From assembly GCA_913043025.1 (NCBI GenBank), contig CAJWLM010000017.1, forward strand, positions 1 through 54,655: 54,655 bases of DNA, in the 5' to 3' direction. Positions 9,518-19,976 of this stretch are shown here, piece by piece. Numbering within the stretch: the first letter of the stretch is position 1; each line of letters opens with the position of its first letter. The stretch comes from an uncultured Rhodospirillaceae bacterium. GTDB lineage: Bacteria > Pseudomonadota > Alphaproteobacteria > UBA8366. The notes under the pieces were generated by a model, which did not search any database, was not told where the DNA came from, and saw nothing but the letters and a program-made list of their open reading frames with translations. Position numbers and translations under genes: made by a program.

Positions 9518-10891
9518 ATGAACGTCATAGTCTGTGGTGCCGGACAAGTTGGTTTTAGCATAGCACGTTATCTTTCTATTGAGGGTAACGATGTTACAGT
9601 CATTGATCGTACCCCGGAACTCATTGGACGTGTAAACGCAGCACTTGATGTGCAGGCGATGGTGGGCAATGCCTCTGAACCTGCAATTCTCGCCGCAGCA
9701 AATGCGGATGAGGCAGATATGATTATTGCTGTCACCTATGCTGATGAAGTCAACATGGTAGCATGTCAGGTTGCTCATTCATTATTCAACGTTCCGACAA
9801 AGATTGCGAGGATTCGCCAACAAAGTTTCCTAGATCCAGTTTGGGCTGACCTATTTAGCCGGGATCATATGCCAATTGATGTTATTATTTCGCCAGAGCT
9901 AGAGGTGGCAAAGGCAATAGATAGGAGGCTTGCCGTACCTGGAGCATTCGACATGATCCCTCTTGCTGAAGACAATGTGCGCGTCATTGGCGTTCGCTGC
10001 TCGGAGAAATGCCCCATTGTAAATACTCCTCTTCGACAGTTGACTGAATTATTCCCGGACCTCAACGTCGTAGTAGTAGGCATTTCACGCGATGGCGATG
10101 TAAGAATACCTACCTCAAGAGACCAGATGTTGGCCGGCGATGAAGTGTATTTTGTCAGCGAAACTGAACACGTAAATAGAGTCATGGAAATTTTCGGGTA
10201 TGAGGAAATAGAGGCTAGTAGACTTGTGATTGTTGGTGGCGGTAACGTTGGTAGTAATCTTGCTAAAACGATAGAGGAACGAGAGGGTGTTACAGCAAAA
10301 ATAATTGAAATGGATCGTGAGCGCGCAAGAAAAATTGCCGAAATTGTTCCAGAAACCACGGTGTTGCAAGGCGATATATTCGATCAAGAGATACTCGCGG
10401 AATCTAATATCGCATCTGCCGACACAATAGTTGCTGTGACAGATGATGACGAAACAAATGTGCTTGGATCTTTGTTAGCAAAACAACTTGGCGTGAAGCA
10501 GGCTATAGCGCTGGTCAAGCGTGATAGCTATGCATCCTTGGTTACCAAACTAGGCGTAGATATTCTCGTAAACCCTCGGTCAATAATTGTGTCAAAAATT
10601 ATGCAACATGTAAGGCAAGGTAGAATACGTAGCGTTTATTCATTATGGGAGGGGTTTGGAGAAATCATAGAAGCTGAGGTAATGGAGACGTCTCCGCTAG
10701 TAGGCGCAACGCTTGGCGACAAGAAATTGCCTCGTGGTGTTATAATCGGAGCAATAGTCCGTGATCGCAGGGTGCTGATACCGCGAGTAGATACTGATAT
10801 ACGCACAGGCGATCGAGTAATATTACTTGCAGCTACTGGTACTATTCGGGAAGTAGAGAAACTCTTTGCTGTGCGATTAGATTTTACGTAG
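9518..10891 (+). CDS. trkA: Trk potassium uptake regulator TrkA
   Basis: TrkA is the peripheral NAD(H)-binding subunit that gates TrkH/TrkG potassium channels. The 457-residue protein contains two RCK units, each a Rossmann domain followed by a TrkA-C domain. The first starts at residue 1 with VIVCGAGQVGFSIAR and ends its second strand with the NAD-binding acidic residue in VTVIDRTPE. The second starts near 233 with VIVGGGNVGSNLAK. The length matches full-size bacterial TrkA. It lies 29 bases after ntrX, a position conserved in many alphaproteobacteria. No trkH is present in the window. Confidence 0.94.
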   Translation: MNVIVCGAGQVGFSIARYLSIEGNDVTVIDRTPELIGRVNAALDVQAMVGNASEPAILAAANADEADMIIAVTYADEVNMVACQVAHSLFNVPTKIARIRQQSFLDPVWADLFSRDHMPIDVIISPELEVAKAIDRRLAVPGAFDMIPLAEDNVRVIGVRCSEKCPIVNTPLRQLTELFPDLNVVVVGISRDGDVRIPTSRDQMLAGDEVYFVSETEHVNRVMEIFGYEEIEASRLVIVGGGNVGSNLAKTIEEREGVTAKIIEMDRERARKIAEIVPETTVLQGDIFDQEILAESNIASADTIVAVTDDDETNVLGSLLAKQLGVKQAIALVKRDSYASLVTKLGVDILVNPRSIIVSKIMQHVRQGRIRSVYSLWEGFGEIIEAEVMETSPLVGATLGDKKLPRGVIIGAIVRDRRVLIPRVDTDIRTGDRVILLAATGTIREVEKLFAVRLDFT

Positions 10892-10946
10892 GCGCAATTG
10901 AATAAAACAATAGATGCATTAGATCGGAATATGAGGTGGTTTGAAA

Positions 10947-11798
10947 ATGTTGAAATGCGTCTATGTAAATGGTCAGTTTTTGCAGCGTCGTAATGCAATG
11001 ATCGATGTTGAAGATCGCGGCTTTAACTTCGGTGACGCTGTATATGAGGTTATTTTTTTGAATAACGGTATTCTTGTCGACGAAGAGGAACATCTCAACA
11101 GGCTTGAATACTCTCTTTCGGAGCTTAGCATTGCGTTACCAAAATCTCGCCGGGTCTTGTCGCTTCTCATTCGGGAGGTGATCCGGCTCAACAAGATCAC
11201 AAACGGCTTCGTTTATCTTCAAGTGTCGCGAGGGGTGGCTCCCCGTGATCACCTCATTCCTGATAACATAACACCTAGTCTGGTTATCATGGCCCGTTCT
11301 TCAAACCTTATCGAAAAACCTAGCATAAGGAACGGTGTTTCGGTCATAACGGTACCTGACTTAAGATGGCACCGTCGTGATATAAAAACTACTCAACTCA
11401 TAGCCAATTGTTTAGCAAAATCCGATGCAGTTAAAGCGGGCGCAGGAGAGGCTTGGATGGTTGATGAAAATGGCGCTATAACGGAGGGGTCTTCCTCAAA
11501 CGCCTGGATAGTAACCACAAATCGAGAGCTTATAACCCGCCCCCCATCCAGTGAAATTTTGAATGGTATTACGCGCCGTACAATCATCGAGCTCGCAAAA
11601 GAGGAACGTTTAGATTTTCATGAAAGAGGGTTTACAACGAGCGAGGCATTAAAAGCTGCTGAGGCCTTTTTCACCTCGGCAACATCTTTAGCCACGCCGG
11701 TATTGTCTATCGATGGACAGCAAATAGGAAGTGGTAAGGTAGGCCCTGTTACCAAAAAATTACAGGCGATGTATGTAAAGTTTGCTAGCAGCGCCTAA
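10947..11798 (+). CDS. dat: class IV aminotransferase, D-amino-acid transaminase type
   Basis: This PLP fold-type IV enzyme probably interconverts D-alanine and D-glutamate with their keto acids. The 283-residue product has family motifs: NFGDAVYEVI near the N terminus, the catalytic lysine in RRDIKTTQLIANCLAK, and the PLP-phosphate contacts ITEGSSSNAWIV and NGITRR. The open frame has a TTG at 10941, but the ATG at 10947 sits at a better distance from GAGGTGG at 10933-10939 and is preferred. It follows trkA and precedes a HAD phosphatase by 8 bases. A branched-chain aminotransferase is less likely, because the spacing and the N-terminal motif fit the D-amino-acid group. Confidence 0.85.
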   Translation: MLKCVYVNGQFLQRRNAMIDVEDRGFNFGDAVYEVIFLNNGILVDEEEHLNRLEYSLSELSIALPKSRRVLSLLIREVIRLNKITNGFVYLQVSRGVAPRDHLIPDNITPSLVIMARSSNLIEKPSIRNGVSVITVPDLRWHRRDIKTTQLIANCLAKSDAVKAGAGEAWMVDENGAITEGSSSNAWIVTTNRELITRPPSSEILNGITRRTIIELAKEERLDFHERGFTTSEALKAAEAFFTSATSLATPVLSIDGQQIGSGKVGPVTKKLQAMYVKFASSA

Positions 11799-11806
11799 AG
11801 AGTAAG

Positions 11807-12469
11807 ATGGTGTCAATCCATATCGAAAAACCTGCGGTAATTTTATTTGATTGGGACAATACTCTTATCGATAGCTGGCAGATTATTCACGCAGCATTAA
11901 CAGAAACATTCGTAGCTATGGGCCAAAGGCCTTGGACGCTTGAGGAGACTAAGCAGCGTGTGCAAAAGTCATTGCGGGATTCGTTTCCTTCGCTTTTTGG
12001 GGAAAAATGGCACGATGCAGCAAATGTATTTTATGAGTCTTTTGAGAAGCTCCATATACAGAACCTGAAGCCTATGCCTTATGCTCATGAAATGCTCTCA
12101 AGAGCGGGTCAGTTGGTAAATGTTTTGGGTGTCATAAGTAACAAGACAGGAAAGTATCTGCGCAAAGAAGTAAAACATCTTGGTTGGGACAGGCACTTCA
12201 TTGACGTTATCGGTGCGGGTGACGCGGACTATGACAAGCCTGATGCCGCTCCCATAAACCTGTTTATTCAGAAAAATTCCATAGCGCGCAACTCGGTCAT
12301 TTGGTACGTGGGAGATTCTGACATCGATATAGAAACTGCACAAAATAGTGGCTGTATCCCCATATTGATTAATAGACAAAAAGAGGAACCCCAAAGGAGT
12401 GATAAGAATTCCGATAAAATATCGCTATCCAGTTGCAAAGAATTCGCTACTTTGCTCGAGACGTTTTAA
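11807..12469 (+). CDS. HAD-superfamily phosphatase (phosphoglycolate-phosphatase-like)
   Basis: A 220-residue haloacid-dehalogenase hydrolase. Motif I is FDWDNTLIDSW, where the first Asp would be the nucleophile and the second the acid/base. Motif II lies around LGVISNKTGKY, a Lys precedes the final motif region, and motif III is VWYVGDSDIDIETAQNSG. The helical cap between motif I and motif II (about residues 20-90) is of the small phosphoglycolate-phosphatase class. Substrate cannot be assigned from sequence. It is tightly linked to the transaminase gene (8-base gap), suggesting cotranscription from the ntr-trkA block. Confidence 0.85.
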   Translation: MVSIHIEKPAVILFDWDNTLIDSWQIIHAALTETFVAMGQRPWTLEETKQRVQKSLRDSFPSLFGEKWHDAANVFYESFEKLHIQNLKPMPYAHEMLSRAGQLVNVLGVISNKTGKYLRKEVKHLGWDRHFIDVIGAGDADYDKPDAAPINLFIQKNSIARNSVIWYVGDSDIDIETAQNSGCIPILINRQKEEPQRSDKNSDKISLSSCKEFATLLETF

Positions 12470-12604
12470 CTATGCCGGCTAAATTGGTTTCTTTTGTTTG
12501 ATTAGTGAAGAGTACTGTGTCTCTATACGTACATAATCATATAATTTTGCTAAACAAATAAAATAACTGTCTGTATCAGGATAGCATAAAAAGGGGCATG
12601 TAAG

Positions 12605-12889
12605 ATGAAGAATGCGGATAAGCATCATAATCTCCAGGATGTTTTTTTAAACTCAGTTCGAAAAGCTAAGATGCCTGTTACGGTATTTTTGGTAAATGGA
12701 GTAAAACTTCAGGGCATTATTACTTGGTTTGATAATTTCTGCGTGCTTTTGCGTCGAGAGTCTCATTCTCAGCTGGTTTATAAGCATTCTATTTCGACAG
12801 TTATGCCATCACAACCGGTACAGCTATTCGAAGGTGATGATGCCGGCGGCGAGGCCGGCGATGAAGCCAATGAAGATACCGACGAATAA
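12605..12889 (+). CDS. hfq: RNA chaperone Hfq
   Basis: Hfq forms a hexameric Sm-like ring that binds small RNAs and U-rich or A-rich mRNA sites. The 94-residue product contains Sm1 ([22 protein letters not shown]) with Sm2 carrying the diagnostic YKHSIST motif, whose Tyr-Lys-His forms the proximal RNA-binding pore. The C-terminal tail after about residue 75 is short, acidic and Gly/Glu/Asp-rich, typical for Alphaproteobacteria rather than the long tail of enterics. Translation starts at ATG 12605. The gene has its own 135-base upstream gap, which probably contains a promoter, and is followed by hflX after 17 bases. Confidence 0.97.
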   Translation: MKNADKHHNLQDVFLNSVRKAKMPVTVFLVNGVKLQGIITWFDNFCVLLRRESHSQLVYKHSISTVMPSQPVQLFEGDDAGGEAGDEANEDTDE

Positions 12890-12906
12890 TAATCGATGGG
12901 GTTTCT

Positions 12907-14223
12907 ATGTCGGGTTTCCAATTTGAACGCCCCGACAGCCAGACGAATGGACGGTGTTTCTTAGTACAGCCGAAATTGAAAAAAAATATCGTTCGGCGTA
13001 CTGCAGAGGCGTGTCTTGATGAGGCTGACGGGTTAGCGACAGCAATACAGCTACAAGTCGTCGGCGCTGATATCATTACAGTCAACAAGATCGATCCCGG
13101 TAAATATATCGGTTCGGGACAAGCTGAGCGCATCGGCATCAAGTTGGATAATCTAAATAGACCGTTGTTAGTAATCATGAACTGCGCATTATCACCTGTG
13201 CAACAAAGAAATTTAGAACGCATTTGGAATACAAAAGTAATTGATCGTACCGGATTAATACTTGAAATTTTCGGAGCTAGAGCCAAAACGAGAGAGGGGA
13301 GGACCCAAGTAGAATTAGCTTCGTTGAGTTATCAAAGATCTCGTTTGGTTAGGAGTTGGACGCACCTTGAACGTCAACGTGGAGGGCTCGGTTTCCTCGG
13401 TGGCCCGGGTGAAAGCCAATTAGAAATTGATCGTCGACTCATTGACGAACGCATGGGTAGGTTGAAACGTGACCTTGATAAAATCTGTAAAACACGACGC
13501 ATTCATCGAAAAGCGCGTAAACGTGAACCATATGAAATTATTTCATTGGTGGGATATACAAACGCAGGTAAATCAACACTATTTAATCGTTTAACAAGAT
13601 CAAGTGTTGTCGCACGGGATCAATTATTTGCCACACTCGATCCAACGCACCGTGCCCTGAAACTGCCGTCTGGAAGACAAGCAGTTATTTCAGATACGGT
13701 TGGTTTTATTTCGGACCTACCAACTGAGCTGGTTGCTGCGTTCAGGGCTACACTCGAGGAAGTTAGTGAAGCAGATATCCTGATCCATGTGCGCGATGTC
13801 TCACATGCGGATACAGAGGCTCAATGTGAGGATGTGATGGCGGTACTCTCAGGATTGGTGAGGCCTGATGCGCAGCCTCCGATCGAAGTACTGAATAAAA
13901 TAGATTTACTTGATGACTGCCAGAAGGTCGCGTTACAGCGGAATAACAGTTCACTTATTAAGAAAATTCCTGTTTCTGCGATGTCGGGCGAAGGGCTAAG
14001 CAACTTGATCTCTGCGATAGAGGGAGAACTGGATCAGACCCATGCATGCCATCATATCAAAGTTTCCCTGGCTGATGGTGCGGCATTAGCATGGCTATAT
14101 CGCACTGGGCAGGTTCTTGAGCGGAGCGATGATGATACGTACGCACACATTGCTGTGACACTAAATTCCATTGAATATCAGCGATTTAATGGTCTTTTCC
14201 CAAGTTTTGTGAATACAAAATAA
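12907..14223 (+). CDS. hflX: ribosome-associated GTPase HflX
   Basis: HflX is an OBG-HflX GTPase that binds the 50S subunit and helps split stalled ribosomes under stress. The 438-residue protein has an N-terminal HflX domain (about 30-200) ending in the family signature GGLGFLGGPGESQLEIDRR and a G domain with G1 GYTNAGKST, switch TLDPT, G3 DTVGFI and G4 NKIDLL. The C-terminal 70 residues form the short extension seen in the family. The hfq-hflX pair is a widely conserved operon, here with a 17-base gap. Confidence 0.96.
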   Translation: MSGFQFERPDSQTNGRCFLVQPKLKKNIVRRTAEACLDEADGLATAIQLQVVGADIITVNKIDPGKYIGSGQAERIGIKLDNLNRPLLVIMNCALSPVQQRNLERIWNTKVIDRTGLILEIFGARAKTREGRTQVELASLSYQRSRLVRSWTHLERQRGGLGFLGGPGESQLEIDRRLIDERMGRLKRDLDKICKTRRIHRKARKREPYEIISLVGYTNAGKSTLFNRLTRSSVVARDQLFATLDPTHRALKLPSGRQAVISDTVGFISDLPTELVAAFRATLEEVSEADILIHVRDVSHADTEAQCEDVMAVLSGLVRPDAQPPIEVLNKIDLLDDCQKVALQRNNSSLIKKIPVSAMSGEGLSNLISAIEGELDQTHACHHIKVSLADGAALAWLYRTGQVLERSDDDTYAHIAVTLNSIEYQRFNGLFPSFVNTK

Positions 14224-14243
14224 AAAAAAATAGCACGGACTGG

Positions 14244-14272
14244 TTGACAGGGCTCCTTACGATACTTACATC
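14244..14272 (+). promoter_or_regulatory. probable groESL promoter
   Basis: A perfect -35 hexamer TTGACA lies at 14244-14249. With a 16- or 17-base spacer the -10 would be TTACAT (14266-14271) or TACATC (14267-14272). The CIRCE inverted repeat begins five bases downstream, where a bound repressor would cover the transcription start, a standard layout for HrcA-controlled chaperonin operons. The -10 match is mediocre. Confidence 0.6.
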
Positions 14273-14276
14273 ACGG

Positions 14277-14303
14277 CTGGCACTCCTTTTAATAGAGTGC
14301 CAA
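14277..14303 (+). promoter_or_regulatory. CIRCE operator (HrcA binding site)
   Basis: The inverted repeat CTGGCACTC - nine bases - GAGTGCCAA matches the CIRCE consensus TTAGCACTC-N9-GAGTGCTAA at all core positions, with only outer differences. It sits 80 bases before the groES ATG and just downstream of a TTGACA promoter. HrcA would repress groESL at normal temperature and release it when GroEL is titrated by unfolded protein. hrcA itself is not in the window. Confidence 0.93.
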
Positions 14304-14383
14304 AATTTGGGTGTTTCGCTGGAAGGCAGACGCCAATAACATATGTTCAGATAAACTTTTGACATCTGTAGGAGATAACTAAA

Positions 14384-16338
<1,955 letters not shown>

Positions 16339-16362
16339 AGTCTTGTCACCATTTAGTTTTGG

Positions 16363-16388
16363 AAGGGCCGCACCAGTGTGCGGCCCTT
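16363..16388 (+). terminator. terminator-like hairpin after groEL
   Basis: Perfect 11-base arms AAGGGCCGCAC and GTGCGGCCCTT flank the loop CAGT. A TTTT run lies just before the stem, but there is no long U-tract after it, so termination may be partial. The hairpin ends seven bases before the AGGAGG of the next gene, so readthrough could feed that gene. Folding also argues against any gene start inside the stem. Confidence 0.7.
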
Positions 16389-16404
16389 CTCATTAGGAGG
16401 ACAT

Positions 16405-17217
16405 GTGTCACATATAGATCCAGAGAAGATAGCTGCCATCGTAAGGACAGTTGCAGAAGATGAAATTCTCTCACGGTTTGGTGCGCTTGAGAGTGCTGAC
16501 ATAATTGAAAAAAGGCCCGGCAATGCGGGTAACTTAGTGACCACGGCTGACATAGAAGCAGAAAAGATATTGATTCGCGAATTACAAATATCATTCCCCG
16601 GCACCGTAGCAATTGGTGAAGAAACAGTTGAGAATAATCCATCGGTAATAAAGATCTTAGATGAGGAGGCACCTGTGTGGCTGATAGATCCTGTTGATGG
16701 AACTTCAAATTTTGCGGCCGGCAAGGAGCCTTTTGCGGTACTCTTGAGCCTTATAATAAAACGTGAAACTGTATTCGGCTTAATATTTTCCCCGATGACT
16801 GACGAGATGGCAATCGGTTCAAAGGGAGAGGGGGCCTTTTGCAACGGGAAGCGTATGCGTGTTGCCTCTTCTGTTTCTTTAGAAAAGTCTTTTGGCTCGG
16901 CCCATGCCAGTGCGTGGGGGCGTGAATATCGTGATATAGTTCGGCCCAAATTCGACAGCTTCGCCAAAATGGTTAATTATCATTGTGCTGGTTTTGATTT
17001 TTTGCGTTTAGCCTGTGGTGATAAACATTTTTCTCTTTATCGGACATTGCATCCCTGGGATCATGCTGCTGGAGTTCTGTTGCATAAGGAAGCAGGTGGC
17101 TACTCTGCTTTGCTTAACGGTGATTTTTATAGCGGTGCTGATAAAGTGTTTGGTCTATTGACTGCGCCTGATGAAGGGTGCTGGAATTCAATCAACACCT
17201 ACCTACGGCCACATTAA
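16405..17217 (+). CDS. inositol-monophosphatase-family phosphatase
   Basis: A Mg2+-dependent phosphatase of the IMPase/FBPase/histidinol-phosphatase group. Visible metal-site motifs are GEETVENN near residue 70, DPVDGTSNFAAG near 93 and, toward the C terminus, HPWDHAAG. These supply the Glu and Asp ligands of the family. Candidate substrates are inositol phosphate, histidinol phosphate or a sugar bisphosphate, and sequence alone does not decide. The start is GTG at 16405, four bases after AGGAGG (16395-16400); the longer frame begins inside the groEL terminator stem and is unlikely. The product is then 270 residues. Confidence 0.85.
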   Translation: MSHIDPEKIAAIVRTVAEDEILSRFGALESADIIEKRPGNAGNLVTTADIEAEKILIRELQISFPGTVAIGEETVENNPSVIKILDEEAPVWLIDPVDGTSNFAAGKEPFAVLLSLIIKRETVFGLIFSPMTDEMAIGSKGEGAFCNGKRMRVASSVSLEKSFGSAHASAWGREYRDIVRPKFDSFAKMVNYHCAGFDFLRLACGDKHFSLYRTLHPWDHAAGVLLHKEAGGYSALLNGDFYSGADKVFGLLTAPDEGCWNSINTYLRPH

Positions 17218-17274
17218 TGTTTCCCGGCTATATGAAGTTACTTTAAACCATTAACAAAAAATTGAGGAATTTTA

Positions 17275-18144
17275 ATGAGTAAGATTGCTTTTATTGGCCT
17301 CGGTGTTATGGGCTACCCAATGGCCGGACATCTTCAAAAGGGCGGGCACGATATTTCGGTTTATAATCGAACCAAAACTAAGGGTGATGAATGGGTAAAA
17401 GAATTTGGCGGTATACTTGCAGCTACGCCAAAAGACGCGGCCCTAGGTGCGGACTTTGTTTTTTCATGCGTTGGTAATGACTCAGATGTTCGTAGTGTCC
17501 TTGTGGAGCCAAATGGCGCACTTGAAGGGATGGAAAGTGGCTCCGTCTTAGTTGATAATACAACTGCCTCAGCAACCCTCGCAGTCGAATTACATAAGAT
17601 TTCAAAAGATAAAGGGATTGGATTCATTGATGCACCCGTTTCAGGCGGTCAAGCCGGCGCAGAAAATGGAATTCTAACAGTGATGTGTGGCGGCGATGAA
17701 GATATCTTTGAAAAAGCAGAGCCAATTCTTGACTGTTTTGCACGCCAAGTAACTCTAATCGGGCCACCGGGAAGCGGCCAACTGACGAAAATGGTTAATC
17801 AAATTTGCATTGCTGGCCTTGTACAAGGCCTTGCAGAAGGTATGAATTTTGGTATGAAAGCCGGCCTTGATATGGAGAAGGTTATTGCAACTATTTCAAA
17901 AGGTGCAGCCGGATCTTGGCAAATGGAAAATCGGGCTGAAACCATGTGTAGGGACGAATACGACTTTGGTTTTGCAGTAGATTGGATGAGAAAAGATCTC
18001 AATATTGCGCTCCAAGAGGCGCATAGCAATGGTGCGAGACTGCCTGTGGCTGCCTTAGTAGACCAACTTTATGCCGCCGTTCAAAGTCGTGGTGGAGAAC
18101 GTTGGGACACATCCAGTCTCATGCATTTGCTTAAAAACGATTAA
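17275..18144 (+). CDS. NAD-binding beta-hydroxyacid dehydrogenase (3-hydroxyisobutyrate / tartronate-semialdehyde reductase family)
   Basis: The 289-residue protein begins with the Rossmann motif IAFIGLGVMGYPMAGHL, followed by the NADP-type loop NRTK. The family substrate motif DAPVSGGQAGAENG lies at about residues 120-133, and the catalytic Lys lies in TKMVNQICIAGL near 170. The C-terminal helical domain is complete. Candidates are 3-hydroxyisobutyrate dehydrogenase, 2-hydroxy-3-oxopropionate reductase or a succinic-semialdehyde reductase. The Asn-Arg-Thr at the end of strand two suggests NADPH, which fits reductase use better. It converges with mazG, leaving 10 bases between stop codons. 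Confidence 0.88.
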   Translation: MSKIAFIGLGVMGYPMAGHLQKGGHDISVYNRTKTKGDEWVKEFGGILAATPKDAALGADFVFSCVGNDSDVRSVLVEPNGALEGMESGSVLVDNTTASATLAVELHKISKDKGIGFIDAPVSGGQAGAENGILTVMCGGDEDIFEKAEPILDCFARQVTLIGPPGSGQLTKMVNQICIAGLVQGLAEGMNFGMKAGLDMEKVIATISKGAAGSWQMENRAETMCRDEYDFGFAVDWMRKDLNIALQEAHSNGARLPVAALVDQLYAAVQSRGGERWDTSSLMHLLKND

Positions 18145-18154
18145 TTACAGAGGG

Positions 18155-18964
18155 CTACTTAATTTTCAAAATCGTGGCTTTAGCTGTTTGCCAATGCTCT
18201 TCCAACAATTCCAGGCTAGCATCTTCAAAGCTCATATCGGCATCTTCAAGCTCTTGTTCGATAAAATGAAAACGTTCAATAAATTTTCGGTTTGTTTTTT
18301 TGAGTGCATTTTCAGGGTCGATTTTGCAATGCCGTGCTAAGTTGGCAACCGTAAAAAGAAGGTCTCCAATCTCATCTTCTATATAATCGTTTGATGCATT
18401 AGCATTTATTTCTGCTTTTACTTCAGCCAGTTCTTCGTCGATTTTTGCAATAACCTGGTCTATTTGTGGCCAGTCAAAACCTACCCTTGCAGCCCTTTTA
18501 GTAAGTTTTTCTGCTCGTATTAGTGCTGGAAGATTGGGGGGAACATCGTCCAAAATACTTATTTTTCGTTTTTCTAAAGCTGCTCTTCTGGTGCGTTCCT
18601 CTGCCTTGTGTGCTTCCCAATTATTAGTTTGTTCCTCTGCATTATTAAAAGTTACTTTGTCAAAAACATGAGGATGGCGTTTGATCATTTTTTCCGTAAT
18701 TGCCTCAACGATATCATCGAAAGTAAATTCCCCGTCTTCATTCGCAATTTGCGAGTAAAATACGACCTGAAATAAAAGATCACCCAATTCTGATTTAAGC
18801 GCTTCTGTATCCTTCCGTTCGATCGCGTCTTCAACCTCATACGCCTCCTCTATAGTGTAGGGTGCAATCGACTCATATGTTTGTTTTTGATCCCATGGGC
18901 AACCGGTTTCCGGGTGGCGAAGCTGTCTCATAACGGCTAGCAAATTATCGATTTTATTACTCAT
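18155..18964 (-). CDS. mazG: nucleoside triphosphate pyrophosphohydrolase MazG
   Basis: MazG hydrolyses NTPs and dNTPs to monophosphates and removes aberrant nucleotides. The 269-residue protein contains the two tandem MazG domains of the E. coli type. The first (about 10-130) starts with the family opener LRHPETGCPWDQKQT and has EEAYEVEDAIE and ELGDLLFQVVFYSQIA metal-binding acidic residues. The second (about 150-260) has EELAEVKAEI and EIGDLLFTVANLARH. Both acidic metal-binding signatures look complete. Confidence 0.96.
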   Translation of the reverse strand: MSNKIDNLLAVMRQLRHPETGCPWDQKQTYESIAPYTIEEAYEVEDAIERKDTEALKSELGDLLFQVVFYSQIANEDGEFTFDDIVEAITEKMIKRHPHVFDKVTFNNAEEQTNNWEAHKAEERTRRAALEKRKISILDDVPPNLPALIRAEKLTKRAARVGFDWPQIDQVIAKIDEELAEVKAEINANASNDYIEDEIGDLLFTVANLARHCKIDPENALKKTNRKFIERFHFIEQELEDADMSFEDASLELLEEHWQTAKATILKIK

Positions 18965-19134
18965 TGTATTTTTATATCCTGTTTGTCACCCCGGTTGGGC
19001 CTCGTTAGAAAGGCCATTTATATTTTAAACCTAAGAAATTCACCTAATGATTATTTGCCAAGGGCACTTGTTTCATGATTATGTAACAGTCAATAAAAGC
19101 ATAATAAATCATGAGCATCGAAATGGAGGCGGAA

Positions 19135-19401
19135 ATGGCGACGGCAAGCGCGCAGAACCGCTGGCGGTCAAAAAACCGCTTTGTAAAATCTCAATTGAAT
19201 GTGATGGCACGGAGGTTAGTGCACGATGATTTGGTTGATATTGCAGGACGGTACCGGCTTCGAGGCAAGGGGGAAGCCGTGGGTTTTTCGTCCTACATCA
19301 CCAAAGGTCTAATGCAATATGCAGATCACAATTCGGAGGCACGGAGGCTTTTAGAGATTTTCCGGGATTCCTATGAACGTGATCGAGATCTATACGACTA
19401 G
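19135..19401 (+). CDS. small basic protein of unknown function
   Basis: I do not recognise a named family. The 88-residue product begins MATASAQNRWRSKNRFVKSQ and is strongly basic in its first 35 residues and acidic at the end (DSYERDRDLYD). No membrane segment or signal peptide is seen. The ATG at 19135 is preferred over the upstream ATG at 19111 because GGAGG lies six bases before it. The basic N-terminal half could bind nucleic acid, but that is speculation. It stands alone, divergent from mazG and convergent with the methyltransferase gene. Confidence 0.65.
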   Translation: MATASAQNRWRSKNRFVKSQLNVMARRLVHDDLVDIAGRYRLRGKGEAVGFSSYITKGLMQYADHNSEARRLLEIFRDSYERDRDLYD

Positions 19402-19449
19402 TACTTATTGTTTTGACGTAGCGACTGCCATACGAAGAGATCAGTACAG

Positions 19450-19971
19450 TTATAAAGTATGGTTGGACACATCCTTATTGCGACGTAGTTCTAATGCATT
19501 TTCTTCGATTTTAATCCGCCAAATCAGTACGGCGGCGTTCAAAATGCTAAATATGGTTGCTATCTCTACAGCCCCAAAGACCAGAGGCAGTACCGCTATT
19601 TCTCCGCAAACCACTAAATAATTTGGGTGTTTCATAAAACGATATGGCCCATTTACAATAATTGGGAACTTATTCGATGAAATTACTCGTGTAGTCCAAT
19701 AGGGGCCGAGACTTGCAATAACCCAAAACCTGCAAATTTGAAGTGTAATGAACACAGAAAGTAGTCCTATGCTCGGGTCTGTATCAGGTGGGACAACCAA
19801 CCAAATCGATATCAGCCAAGAGAGATGAATTAGAACTAATAATGGATAATGTTTGCGGCCGTACTCGACCCCACCATTTTCGAGCAAACGTTTCGCATTT
19901 CTGTAAGAATGTATTAATTCAATTAGGCGAAGTACCGCTACAATCACTAAAATTAAATGTAAAATAGACAA
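19450..19971 (-). CDS. isoprenylcysteine-carboxyl-methyltransferase-family membrane protein, partner of the type III PKS
   Basis: A 173-residue polytopic membrane protein of the ICMT/YpbQ type. Hydrophobic segments cover about 1-20, 42-60, 65-85 and 125-150. The SAM-binding region typical of the family is seen in GPYRFMKHPNYLVVCGEIAVLPL, of which RFMKHPNY is the key part. In bacteria such genes sit beside type III polyketide synthases, as in SrsA-SrsB and Bacillus BpsA-BpsB, where the methyltransferase O-methylates the alkylresorcinol or alkylpyrone. It starts five bases after the PKS stop, so the two are one operon. Confidence 0.85.
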   Translation of the reverse strand: MSILHLILVIVAVLRLIELIHSYRNAKRLLENGGVEYGRKHYPLLVLIHLSWLISIWLVVPPDTDPSIGLLSVFITLQICRFWVIASLGPYWTTRVISSNKFPIIVNGPYRFMKHPNYLVVCGEIAVLPLVFGAVEIATIFSILNAAVLIWRIKIEENALELRRNKDVSNHTL

Positions 19972-19976
19972 TCTCG

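Noticed and set aside
9865-10359. 164-codon frame antisense to trkA
   Set aside because: It reads low-complexity Ser/Thr/Pro runs and lies wholly inside a conserved gene.
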